Shown: one piece after another, positions 6,923-14,184 of the stretch
Layout of the letters: each line of letters starts with the position of its first letter
Position numbering within the stretch: the stretch's first letter is position 1
Made by a program: the position numbers and the translations under genes
The notes under the pieces: model-generated
The model's database searches: none
Told to the model about the DNA's origin: nothing
The model's input: the letters and a program-made list of their open reading frames with translations, nothing else
Assembly (NCBI GenBank): GCA_003533405.1
Contig: DQDL01000111.1
Coordinates: forward strand, 1 to 16,750
Direction of reading: 5' to 3'
DNA: 16,750 bases
DNA from: Clostridiales bacterium
Lineage (GTDB): Bacteria > Bacillota > Clostridia > Oscillospirales > Oscillospiraceae

Positions 6923-7285
6923 ATGGGCGATAATTATATAAGCTGCAAAGCAGAAAACGGCAGCATTAATATTTCCGAGGATGTAATCTCCACCATGGTC
7001 CGTACCGCTATCACCGAGATAGACGGCGTTGCCGGCATTTCCAACACTGCCGGTGCAGAGCTTGCCGAGCTCATCGGCATCAAGACCGTGTCCAAGGGCA
7101 TCAAGGTGCAAATAGTTGACGACACCATCAAGGTCGACGCTGTTATCCTCGTTCGCTACGGCTGCAACATTGTCAATGTTGCGAAGGAAGTTCAGAACTC
7201 CGTCACCGAGGCGGTTCAGGCTATTACCGGCATAGACAAGGCAGAGGTCAATGTCCATGTTTCCGGCGTTGCCTTTGAAAAGTAA
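6923..7285 (+). CDS. Asp23/Gls24 family envelope stress protein (YqhY-like)
   Basis: This 120-residue soluble protein belongs to the Asp23 (DUF322) family. Diagnostic sequences are the opening G-S-I-N-I-S-E-D-V at about residues 13-21, E-I-D-G-V-A-G-I near 31-38 and the C-terminal V-N-V-H-V-S-G-V. In B. subtilis the paralogue YqhY lies beside accBC and nusB and has been linked to control of lipid synthesis; other members are abundant membrane-associated proteins. Here it lies directly before nusB, but neither accBC nor the membrane anchor amaP is adjacent. The start has GGAGG at 6911-6915. Its isoleucine codons favour ATC (7 of 16; ATA 4 of 16), unlike nusB (ATA 6 of 10), which hints at high expression. 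The exact role is unknown. Confidence 0.9.
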   Translation: MGDNYISCKAENGSINISEDVISTMVRTAITEIDGVAGISNTAGAELAELIGIKTVSKGIKVQIVDDTIKVDAVILVRYGCNIVNVAKEVQNSVTEAVQAITGIDKAEVNVHVSGVAFEK

Positions 7286-7303
7286 TCGTACGAGGGTCAC
7301 ACA

Positions 7304-7783
7304 ATGAAGAGGACTACTGCAAGAGAGATAGCAGTACAGCTTGGATTTTACGCTGCGCAGACCGGTAAGCCCGTTGCAGATATTGCCGAGGAATTTTTCG
7401 ATAAGGATTACTACTCGACGCTTGCCGAGGTGGACGAGCTGTATGCCGAATATCCCGAGAAAAAGCAGATGGATTATATAATCCGTCTTGCAAGCCTTGT
7501 TGAGGACTACAGGGTGCAGATAGACCACTATATAAATGAGTACTCAAACGGCTGGAAGCTCGGCAGAATATCGAAAACGGCGGTCGCCGTTATGCGCTGC
7601 GCAATTTGCGAGGTGCTGTACATGGACGACATCCCGAACGCTGCCGCTATAAATGAGGCGGTCGAGCTCGCAAAGGGCTATGACGAACCGGAGACCGTTG
7701 CGTTTGTAAACGGTGTTCTGGGCGGCTTTATGCGCGGCGAGCTCGGCACCGAGGTAGCCGCCAGTGCGGAGACGGAAGAATGA
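7304..7783 (+). CDS. nusB: Transcription antitermination factor NusB
   Basis: This 159-residue all-helical RNA-binding protein is the partner of NusE (ribosomal protein S10) on boxA elements in ribosomal RNA antitermination. The N-terminal T-A-R-E-I-A-V-Q-L-G-F-Y-A matches the usual R-x-x-A-x-x-x-L-Y-x-x helix. The C-terminal half carries the strongest signature, I-P-N-A-A-A-I-N-E-A-V-E-L-A-K (about residues 112-126) and F-V-N-G-V-L-G. Length is slightly above the usual 130-150 because of an acidic tail. It has GAGGG upstream, follows asp23 by 18 bp and overlaps xseA by 4 bp (ATGA). Confidence 0.95.
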   Translation: MKRTTAREIAVQLGFYAAQTGKPVADIAEEFFDKDYYSTLAEVDELYAEYPEKKQMDYIIRLASLVEDYRVQIDHYINEYSNGWKLGRISKTAVAVMRCAICEVLYMDDIPNAAAINEAVELAKGYDEPETVAFVNGVLGGFMRGELGTEVAASAETEE

Positions 7784-8994
7784 ACGAGAGAACTCTGACC
7801 GTATCGGAGCTTAATAATCTAATAAAGACGCTTATAGACTGCGAGCCGCTGCTCAATAATGTCTGCATCCGAGGGGAACTTTCCAATTACAAGATCTATC
7901 CATCGGGGCATCATTATTTTACGCTCAAGGACTCGGAAAGCAGTTTAAGGTGCGTCATGTTCAAAAGCAGTGCATCAAAGCTTCGCTTTCGCCCGGAGAG
8001 CGGTATGGGTGTCACTGCTTTTGGCCGTGTATCGGTCTTTCCCCGTGATGGTGCGTATCAGCTTTACTGCACCGATCTGATACCCGAGGGCGTTGGTGAT
8101 TTGCAGGTAGCCTATGAGCAACTCAAGGCAAAGCTTGCTGCCGAGGGGCTTTTTGACCCGAAGCACAAGAAAAAGCTCCCACCGTTCCCGAAAAAGATAG
8201 CGATAATTACATCGTCTGCCGGTGCAGCCGTGCACGACATGATTAGAATACTAGGCCAGCGCTGGCCTATGACCAAGGTCGTTCTGCTGCCAGTGCGGGT
8301 ACAGGGTGTCGAAGCTCCGCCGGAGATAGTCGGCGCTATCAGATATGCAAACCGCCATAAGGTCGCAGACCTAATAATCACAGGCAGAGGCGGCGGCTCG
8401 ATCGAAGATCTGTGGGCATTCAACGACGAAAGGGTAGCAAGAGCAATATTCGAATCTGAGCTTCCCGTTATATCCGCTGTAGGTCATGAGCCGGATGTTA
8501 CCATTGCCGACTATGTCGCCGATGTTCGGGCATCAACGCCGTCAAATGCAGCGGAGCTTGCCGTTCCGAATGTGCGGGATATGCGTGAGCTTCTTGATAA
8601 TTTGAGCATCCGCCGCACACAGGCGATGCGCAAGAAGATATCGACGCTTGAGTCAAAGCTGGACGAGCTCAAAAAGCGTAGAGCGCTCCAAACTCCGATG
8701 GCGTATGTCGAAAGTAAGCGTGCCGAGCTTGACTATATGAAGGACAGGTTCATTGCCGCTGCCGACAGGTCAAATTCGGCCAAAAGGCGTGACTTTGTGC
8801 GTCTGGCTGCGTCACTGGATGCGATGAGCCCGCTCAAGGTGCTCGGCAGGGGATATGCCATAGCAGCCGACGACAAGGGGCAGCTCGTGCGCAGTGTAAG
8901 TGATGTTAGACCCGACGATAAGATAAGGCTGAATGTCAGCGATGGCGTTATAAAATGCCGTGTAGAGGAAAGTGAGGCAACAAAACATGAGTGA
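7780..8994 (+). CDS. xseA: Exodeoxyribonuclease VII large subunit
   Basis: This 404-residue catalytic subunit belongs to exonuclease VII, which degrades single-stranded DNA to oligonucleotides in repair. The N-terminal OB-fold DNA-binding domain covers about residues 5-100 (I-R-G-E-L-S-N-Y, G-H-H-Y-F-T-L-K-D). The catalytic domain has I-T-S-S-A-G-A-A-V-H-D (143-153), G-R-G-G-G-S-I-E-D-L-W (202-212), F-N-D-E (214-217), S-A-V-G-H-E-P-D (232-239) and D-V-R-A-S-T-P-S (248-255). All residues expected for activity appear present. A long coiled-coil follows (about 265-340), with a short C-terminal domain containing G-R-G-Y. The start overlaps the nusB stop by 4 bp. Unlike B. subtilis, folD does not separate nusB from xseA. 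Confidence 0.97.
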   Translation: MNERTLTVSELNNLIKTLIDCEPLLNNVCIRGELSNYKIYPSGHHYFTLKDSESSLRCVMFKSSASKLRFRPESGMGVTAFGRVSVFPRDGAYQLYCTDLIPEGVGDLQVAYEQLKAKLAAEGLFDPKHKKKLPPFPKKIAIITSSAGAAVHDMIRILGQRWPMTKVVLLPVRVQGVEAPPEIVGAIRYANRHKVADLIITGRGGGSIEDLWAFNDERVARAIFESELPVISAVGHEPDVTIADYVADVRASTPSNAAELAVPNVRDMRELLDNLSIRRTQAMRKKISTLESKLDELKKRRALQTPMAYVESKRAELDYMKDRFIAAADRSNSAKRRDFVRLAASLDAMSPLKVLGRGYAIAADDKGQLVRSVSDVRPDDKIRLNVSDGVIKCRVEESEATKHE

Positions 8995-9217
8995 TAAACT
9001 GAGCTTTGAGCAGTCGATAACAAGACTGGATGAGATAGTAAAGCTGCTCGAAAAGGGCGACGCCCCCTTGAGCGATTCACTGAAGCTTTTTGAGGAGGGC
9101 ACAGCCCTTATATCTAACTGCGATGCCATGCTAAACGAGGCAGAGCAGATGGTAGTAAAGCTTAAGAAAGGCCCGGACGGTGAGCCTATCGAGCTTCCGT
9201 TTGAGGATAAAGACTGA
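8987..9217 (+). CDS. xseB: Exodeoxyribonuclease VII small subunit
   Basis: This 76-residue helical-hairpin protein wraps around XseA to form active exonuclease VII. The family signature is clear: S-F-E-Q-S-I-T-R-L-D-E-I-V at residues 5-17, then L-E-K-G-D-A-P-L-S-D-S-L-K-L-F-E-E-G. The ATG at 8987 has GTGAGG nine bases upstream and gives the usual length; a GTG at 8972 is in frame but would be part of that binding site. The gene overlaps xseA by 8 bp, in keeping with fixed subunit output. The C terminus is acidic. Confidence 0.95.
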   Translation: MSDKLSFEQSITRLDEIVKLLEKGDAPLSDSLKLFEEGTALISNCDAMLNEAEQMVVKLKKGPDGEPIELPFEDKD

Positions 9218-9218
9218 T

Positions 9219-10085
9219 ATGACGCTAAAAGAATACAAAACCCTGATAGATGCAAGGCTTGCGGAATATTTCTGCGCCGACGGTATGCCGCAGGCGGGGC
9301 TTTTTGAGGCTATGCGCTACAGCCTTAATGCAGGCGGCAAGCGCATTAGACCGATACTCGTTCTTGAGTTTTGCAGGATAACCGGTGGAGACTGCGATAA
9401 GGCGCTCCCCGCAGCGTGTGCTGTCGAGATGCTGCACACATACAGCTTAATTCATGATGATCTGCCGTGCATGGATAATGATGACTTGCGCCGCGGCAAG
9501 CCGACAAACCATGTCGTTTATGGCGAATGCACGGCGACCCTTGCTGGCGATGCTTTGCAAGCAGAGGCGTTCGGCACAATACTGCGCAGCGAGCTTCCGG
9601 CGGAAGCGAGAGCAGAGTGCGCCCGCATCCTTGCAGATGCTGTGGGTGCTGACGGAATGTGCGGCGGCCAGTTTCTTGACATGATAGGCGAGAATAAAGA
9701 ACTCACCGCATACGAGCTTGACGAGATAAACAGCCGCAAAACCGGTGCACTTTTGATAGCTGCCTGCACAATGGGTGTCGCCGCAGCGAACGGCAATGAA
9801 AAGCAGACAGAGGCCGCAAGTCAGTTTGGTGCAGCCATCGGCGCAGCGTTCCAGATAAGGGACGATATGCTCGATGTAATAAGCACGAGCGAACAGCTCG
9901 GCAAACCTATCGGCTCGGATGAGCAGGAGCACAAGAACACCTATATGGCGCTTTACGGCGCTGATCGCTGTATGAAAATGATAGAAAAGCTCACTGAGCA
10001 AGCTAAGTCTGTACTGAATGAAGCATTTGATGATACCGAATTTCTCTGCGAGCTTGCCGATTCCATGGTAACCCGCATGGGTTAA
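9219..10085 (+). CDS. ispA: Polyprenyl (farnesyl) diphosphate synthase
   Basis: This 288-residue cytoplasmic trans-prenyltransferase condenses isopentenyl diphosphate with dimethylallyl and geranyl diphosphate, most likely to C15 farnesyl diphosphate. The G-G-K-R-I-R-P motif (39-45) binds the diphosphate. The first aspartate-rich motif is D80-D-L-P-C-M-D86 followed by D-D-L-R-R-G-K-P, and the second is Arg214-D215-D216-M-L-D219. The E-M-L-H-T-Y-S-L-I-H-D-D context is typical of bacterial farnesyl synthases; geranylgeranyl synthase activity is not excluded. The ATG at 9219 follows the xseB stop by one base, with GAGG about 12 bases upstream inside xseB. The product feeds undecaprenyl and quinone-type lipids. 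The gene sits just before dxs, the first enzyme supplying its substrates. Confidence 0.95.
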   Translation: MTLKEYKTLIDARLAEYFCADGMPQAGLFEAMRYSLNAGGKRIRPILVLEFCRITGGDCDKALPAACAVEMLHTYSLIHDDLPCMDNDDLRRGKPTNHVVYGECTATLAGDALQAEAFGTILRSELPAEARAECARILADAVGADGMCGGQFLDMIGENKELTAYELDEINSRKTGALLIAACTMGVAAANGNEKQTEAASQFGAAIGAAFQIRDDMLDVISTSEQLGKPIGSDEQEHKNTYMALYGADRCMKMIEKLTEQAKSVLNEAFDDTEFLCELADSMVTRMG

Positions 10086-10101
10086 ATGCAAATATTCTTA
10101 A

Positions 10102-10148
10102 AAACCACACCGATTGTCTATTGTAAAATCCGGTGTGGTTTGTTATTA
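10102..10148 (+). terminator. Probable terminator between ispA and dxs
   Basis: A perfect 11-bp inverted repeat (AAACCACACCG at 10102-10112 with CGGTGTGGTTT at 10131-10141) encloses an 18-base loop and is followed by T-rich GTTATTAT. The large loop and imperfect T-tract make it weaker than the spoIIIA terminator. It could be an attenuating or mRNA-stabilising stem instead. Confidence 0.6.
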
Positions 10149-10187
10149 TATAAAATAGCAAATTATGCGAATAAATAGATATATATT

Positions 10188-10191
10188 GAGG
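10188..10191 (+). promoter_or_regulatory. Shine-Dalgarno supporting the TTG start of dxs
   Basis: GAGG (in TTGAGGC) lies seven bases before the TTG at 10199, ideal spacing. No ATG or GTG lies between it and the conserved N terminus, so the TTG start is well supported. The AT-rich gap upstream (10142-10187) probably holds the dxs promoter, but no convincing -35/-10 pair was found there. Confidence 0.65.
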
Positions 10192-10198
10192 CATTGTT

Positions 10199-12043
10199 TT
10201 GAATATTTTGAATAAAGTTAATTCATCGAACGATATAAAGATGCTCGATGCTAATGAACTTAAGCCGCTGTGCGAGGAACTGAGAAAGTTTATAATAGAA
10301 AATGTCTCCAAAACCGGCGGCCACCTTGCGTCCAATCTCGGGACGGTCGAGCTCACCGTTGCGCTGCACAGGGTGTACGACAGCACAAGAGACAGGATAG
10401 TTTTCGATGTCGGGCACCAGAGCTACGCTCACAAGATAATAACTGGCCGTAGGGACTGCTTCAACACCCTGCGCTGCCACGGCGGCATATCCGGGTTCCC
10501 GAAGCCTTATGAGGCGTCGGACGACGCTTTTATAGCCGGTCACGCCTCCGACTCTGTTTCACTTGCACTCGGAATGGCAAGGGCAAGGACGCTTAAAAAT
10601 GAAAAATACGATGTTGTCGCCGTCATCGGAGACGGGGCGCTCACGGGTGGCCTTGCTTATGAGGGACTTGCCAATGTCGGTGGATGCGATGAGCCGATGG
10701 TCATTATTCTTAATGACAACGGAATGTCCATAAACACCAATGTCGGCGGCATGGCAAAGCTCCTGTCACAGGAGCGCATTAAGCCCGGGTATATAAACTT
10801 CAAGCGCTGGTATCGCCGCACAGTCGGGCAGATTACACCGCTTTATGAAGCCAACCACAAGCTCAAGGAAGCGCTCAAAAAGTCCATTTTGCCGTCAAAT
10901 CTGTTTGACTCCATGGGCATTTATTACCTCGGCCCTGTTGACGGGCACGATGTTGAGCAGCTTGAGACCGTAATTCGCTGGGCAAAGGAAATGAAAACGA
11001 CCGTTCTTGTCCATGTTCTGACCAAGAAAGGCAAGGGGTGTGAGTATGCCGAGAAGCACCCTGACAAGTACCACGGTGTAGGCAAGTTCAATCCGGAGAC
11101 CGGCGCACTTCAGAAAAGCGGAAAATGCTTTTCCGATGTATTCGGCCATAAGCTTGTTGAGCTTGCGGATAAAAACAAGGATATTGTCGCCATAACCGCT
11201 GCAATGTCGTCTGGAACGGGACTGAACGAGTTCTCCGAAGCGTACCCCAACCGCTTCTTCGATGTCGGCATCGCCGAGCAGCACGCCGTATCAATGGCGG
11301 CGGGCATGGCAAAGCAGGGCCTTGTGCCGGTAGTTGCAATATACTCAAGCTTTTTGCAGCGTGCGTATGACATGCTCATCCACGATGTTTCGCTATTAAA
11401 CCTGCATGTGGTGTTCTGCGTTGACAGGGCTGGACTTGTCGGTAGCGACGGTGAGACGCACCACGGCGTTTTCGATGTCGACTACCTGTGCTCCGTGCCC
11501 GGTATGCAGGTGCTGTGCCCGTCAAGCTTTGCCGAGCTTGAGCAGATGCTTGACACAGCAATAAACGAAATGGATGGCCCGGTTGCCATTAGATATCCCC
11601 GTGGCAGCGAGGGCGCATATAAAGCGATAAGCACCGGCGGCACCGAGGTGCTCAGGCATGGCAGCGATATCACGCTTGCGGCGTACGGTACGATGATAAA
11701 TCAAATGCTTGAGCTGTCCGAAATGCTTGAAAATGACGGTATCTCAGCCGAAGTGATCAAGATATCGCAAATAAAGCAGCTGTGCACGGATGAGATCGCT
11801 GCATCGCTTAAAAAGACCAAGAAGCTCTTGACTGCCGAGGATGTGTGCGAGCACGGCTGCATCGGTGAAGCGCTGCTTAGCGCAGCGGAGGAAGCCGGAA
11901 TTTGCCTTGACGGAGCAAGCATTTGCACGCTCGGCGAAGGCATCGTCACGCACGGAACGGTCACGGAGCTATATAAAGATTGCGGTCTTGACACCGAGGC
12001 TCTTTATAAAAAAGCTGTCACGCTTGTAAGAGGTGCAAAGTGA
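10199..12043 (+). CDS. dxs: 1-deoxy-D-xylulose-5-phosphate synthase
   Basis: This 614-residue thiamine diphosphate enzyme condenses pyruvate and glyceraldehyde 3-phosphate, the first and flux-controlling step of the MEP pathway to isopentenyl and dimethylallyl diphosphate. Landmarks are G-G-H-L-A-S-N-L-G with His42, D-V-G-H-Q-S-Y, the thiamine/metal motif G-D-G-A-L-T-G-G (144-151) running to N-D-N-G (172-175), and the transketolase-like D-V-G-I-A-E-Q-H-A-V (355-364) with catalytic Glu360. A C-terminal transketolase domain closes the protein. Length is typical. The start is TTG with GAGG seven bases upstream, and the N terminus (N-I-L-N-K-V-N-S) matches clostridial homologues. Dxs here is separated from ispA by a hairpin, so transcription of the two may be uncoupled. 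It overlaps tlyA by 4 bp (GTGA). Confidence 0.97.
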   Translation: MNILNKVNSSNDIKMLDANELKPLCEELRKFIIENVSKTGGHLASNLGTVELTVALHRVYDSTRDRIVFDVGHQSYAHKIITGRRDCFNTLRCHGGISGFPKPYEASDDAFIAGHASDSVSLALGMARARTLKNEKYDVVAVIGDGALTGGLAYEGLANVGGCDEPMVIILNDNGMSINTNVGGMAKLLSQERIKPGYINFKRWYRRTVGQITPLYEANHKLKEALKKSILPSNLFDSMGIYYLGPVDGHDVEQLETVIRWAKEMKTTVLVHVLTKKGKGCEYAEKHPDKYHGVGKFNPETGALQKSGKCFSDVFGHKLVELADKNKDIVAITAAMSSGTGLNEFSEAYPNRFFDVGIAEQHAVSMAAGMAKQGLVPVVAIYSSFLQRAYDMLIHDVSLLNLHVVFCVDRAGLVGSDGETHHGVFDVDYLCSVPGMQVLCPSSFAELEQMLDTAINEMDGPVAIRYPRGSEGAYKAISTGGTEVLRHGSDITLAAYGTMINQMLELSEMLENDGISAEVIKISQIKQLCTDEIAASLKKTKKLLTAEDVCEHGCIGEALLSAAEEAGICLDGASICTLGEGIVTHGTVTELYKDCGLDTEALYKKAVTLVRGAK

Positions 12044-12834
12044 AGAAAATTAGATTGGATCAGCTGGTTTTTGACCTCGGCCTTGCCGAAAGCAGAGAGA
12101 GAGCTAAAACCACCGTCATGAGCGGACTTGTGTTTGTCAACGGCCAGCGTGCGGATAAGCCCGGTATGCAGGTTTCGCCGGATGTTAATGTTGAGGTCAA
12201 GGGAACTGCTTTACCGTATGTGAGCCGCGGCGGCCTGAAGCTTGAAAAGGCGCTAAAGGTGTTCCCGATAGATGTTACCGGCAAGGTGTGCATAGATTGC
12301 GGCGCATCGACCGGAGGTTTTACCGATGTACTTCTAAAAAACGGCGCTGCCAAGGTGTACTCCGTCGATGTTGGCTACGGACAGCTTGCATGGAGTCTGC
12401 GCAACGACGAGCGAGTTGTCAATATGGAGCGCACGAACATTCGTTATATAAGCTCCGAGCAGATACCCGAGCCTCTCGATATCTGTGTCATGGATCTGTC
12501 CTTTATATCTGTTAAGCTCGTTTTGCCCGCCGTCTGCGCACTTTTAAAGGATGATGCGCAGCTTGTGTGCCTCATAAAACCGCAGTTTGAAGCCGGCAGG
12601 GAAGATGTCGGCAAAAAAGGAGTTGTCCGTGATAAGGCAGTGCACCTTTCGGTTATTGAAAGTGTGCTAAGCTTTGCACCGACTGTCGGCATGACGGTCA
12701 TGGGACTTGATTTTTCACCCATAAAGGGACCCGAGGGCAACCGAGAGTACCTGTGTTATATGAAAAAAGGCGTACACGAGGCGGGCACTATCAATGCAAC
12801 AGCAGTTGTTGAAGCCTCGCACGAGAGTCTTTAA
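12040..12834 (+). CDS. tlyA: TlyA family S4/FtsJ-like rRNA methyltransferase (hemolysin A family)
   Basis: This 264-residue protein has an N-terminal S4 RNA-binding domain (about residues 4-60: R-L-D-Q-L-V-F-D-L-G-L-A-E-S-R-E-R-A). A Rossmann methyltransferase domain follows, with S-adenosylmethionine motif D-C-G-A-S-T-G-G-F-T-D at 86-96, M-D-L-S-F-I-S at 151-157 and I-K-P-Q-F-E-A-G at 179-186. In actinobacteria TlyA methylates 16S and 23S rRNA ribose positions. In Firmicutes the orthologue (YqxC) sits in this same place and is often annotated hemolysin; the methyltransferase role is more credible. The start is GTG, overlapping the dxs stop, with AGAGGTG upstream. The spacing to nadK is 10 bp. 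Confidence 0.93.
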   Translation: MKKIRLDQLVFDLGLAESRERAKTTVMSGLVFVNGQRADKPGMQVSPDVNVEVKGTALPYVSRGGLKLEKALKVFPIDVTGKVCIDCGASTGGFTDVLLKNGAAKVYSVDVGYGQLAWSLRNDERVVNMERTNIRYISSEQIPEPLDICVMDLSFISVKLVLPAVCALLKDDAQLVCLIKPQFEAGREDVGKKGVVRDKAVHLSVIESVLSFAPTVGMTVMGLDFSPIKGPEGNREYLCYMKKGVHEAGTINATAVVEASHESL

Positions 12835-12844
12835 GGAGCAGATT

Positions 12845-13711
12845 ATGTCCGATTTGATTGTTTTGTGCCCTAATCCGTTCAGAGATACGGGACTTGAGCT
12901 GACGCTGAAAGCTAAAGCTTTGCTTGAAACCAACGGTTACAGAACCGAGATTTGCCCGGTTTTTGGTGCCGATGACCCCAAGGCGATACCGGCAGATGTG
13001 AGGATAAGTGAGTGGGCATCGGTATCTAATGAGGCAACGCTCTTTATCATTATAGGCGGTGACGGCACGATGCTCCATGCGGCAAGGTATCTTAACCATA
13101 CCGACACGCCCATGCTCGGTTTAAACCTCGGTACAAAGGGCTTCATGGCTCCGCTCGAGCCGGAAAAGCTAGAGCTTATAGTCGATGCCGCTGCCGGAGA
13201 CTATGTCTCAAGCCGCCGCATGATGATCGATGTCGAGCTTAAGCGAAACGGCAAGGTCATATACAGTGATGTCGGCCTAAACGATGTTGTCATCCATGGT
13301 ATGGGCGACTGCATCAAGCTCACAGCATGGTGCGACGGCGATATGATGGTGTCATTTTCCGGTGACGGTATCATTGTTGCGACGCCGACGGGCTCTACCG
13401 GCTACTCCATGTCCGCAGGTGGGCCTATTGTTGAGCCGGAGGCAAAGAACTTTATTGTTTCGCCTATATGCGCTCATGTCATGGGTGCAAAGACTTTCGT
13501 GCTTGGCCCTGACAGGAAGGTCACAGTCAAAGCTGAGAAGATACACGACCGCAGGGCTTATGTTGCGGTCGACGGCGCAAAGGGCGTTGACCTTGCTAAC
13601 GACGATATTGTGACTGTGCGCCAATCAAAAAAGGTCGCAAATCTTGTCCACATGGGTCTAAGCAGCTTTTACGATTCCACATTCGACAAGCTGCTTTACA
13701 AAAATCGATAA
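12845..13711 (+). CDS. nadK: NAD kinase
   Basis: This 288-residue cytoplasmic enzyme phosphorylates NAD to NADP. The hallmark G-G-D-G-T is at residues 71-75, G-T-K-G-F at 96-100, the N-D pair at 146-147 and the glycine-rich T-P-T-G-S-T-G-Y-S-M-S-A-G-G-P at 180-194. The C-terminal half is beta-rich, as expected. The ATG at 12845 has AAGGAG six bases upstream, overlapping the tlyA stop. An in-frame ATG at 12794 was rejected because it would lie inside tlyA and adds non-family sequence. Clostridia commonly keep nadK between tlyA and argR, while B. subtilis does not. Confidence 0.96.
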   Translation: MSDLIVLCPNPFRDTGLELTLKAKALLETNGYRTEICPVFGADDPKAIPADVRISEWASVSNEATLFIIIGGDGTMLHAARYLNHTDTPMLGLNLGTKGFMAPLEPEKLELIVDAAAGDYVSSRRMMIDVELKRNGKVIYSDVGLNDVVIHGMGDCIKLTAWCDGDMMVSFSGDGIIVATPTGSTGYSMSAGGPIVEPEAKNFIVSPICAHVMGAKTFVLGPDRKVTVKAEKIHDRRAYVAVDGAKGVDLANDDIVTVRQSKKVANLVHMGLSSFYDSTFDKLLYKNR

Positions 13712-13721
13712 GGGAGACGAC

Positions 13722-14171
13722 ATGAAAAATACCAGACAAAATGTAATTTTGCAGATAATAACCGAGCAGGAGATAGAAACGCAGGCGCAGCTTATCGAGG
13801 CGCTTGCCGAGCACGGCATATCCAGTACACAGGCGACGCTGTCGAGGGATATCAAGGAGTTGCACCTTGTTAAGGAGCTTGGCACGAACGGCAGGCATCA
13901 TTATGCCGTAAGCGGCAAATCCAAGAATAACGACCATGAGCAGAGACTGCGCAAGATATTCCGTGAAAGCGTGACCTCCTATGCCGTTGCCCAGAATATC
14001 ATCGTTATAAAAACGCTGCCAGGTCTTGCAAACGCAGCCTGCGCAACGCTTGACAATATGCACATTGAGACCCTCGCCGGAACACTTGCCGGTGATGATA
14101 CCGCATTTTTGGCGATGGTCAGTAACAAGGCGGCCGAGGACTTCTGCCACGAGATTGACGATATGATCTAA
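13722..14171 (+). CDS. argR: Arginine repressor ArgR/AhrC
   Basis: This 149-residue regulator forms hexamers with arginine to control arginine synthesis and breakdown. The N-terminal winged helix is intact (about residues 1-65): I-E-T-Q-A-Q-L-I-E-A-L then the recognition region S-S-T-Q-A-T-L-S-R-D-I-K-E-L (34-47). The C-terminal oligomerisation and ligand-binding domain has L-P-G-L-A-N (99-104) and G-T-L-A-G-D-D-T (120-127), where the double aspartate contacts arginine. Length is standard. GGGAGA lies before the ATG. No arginine genes are in the window, so targets are elsewhere. Its position between nadK and recN is the conserved Firmicutes arrangement. Confidence 0.96.
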   Translation: MKNTRQNVILQIITEQEIETQAQLIEALAEHGISSTQATLSRDIKELHLVKELGTNGRHHYAVSGKSKNNDHEQRLRKIFRESVTSYAVAQNIIVIKTLPGLANAACATLDNMHIETLAGTLAGDDTAFLAMVSNKAAEDFCHEIDDMI

Positions 14172-14184
14172 AAGAGGAACCGAA

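Noticed and set aside
6905..7528. 207-codon minus-strand open frame
   Set aside because: It is antisense to asp23 and nusB, both firmly identified.
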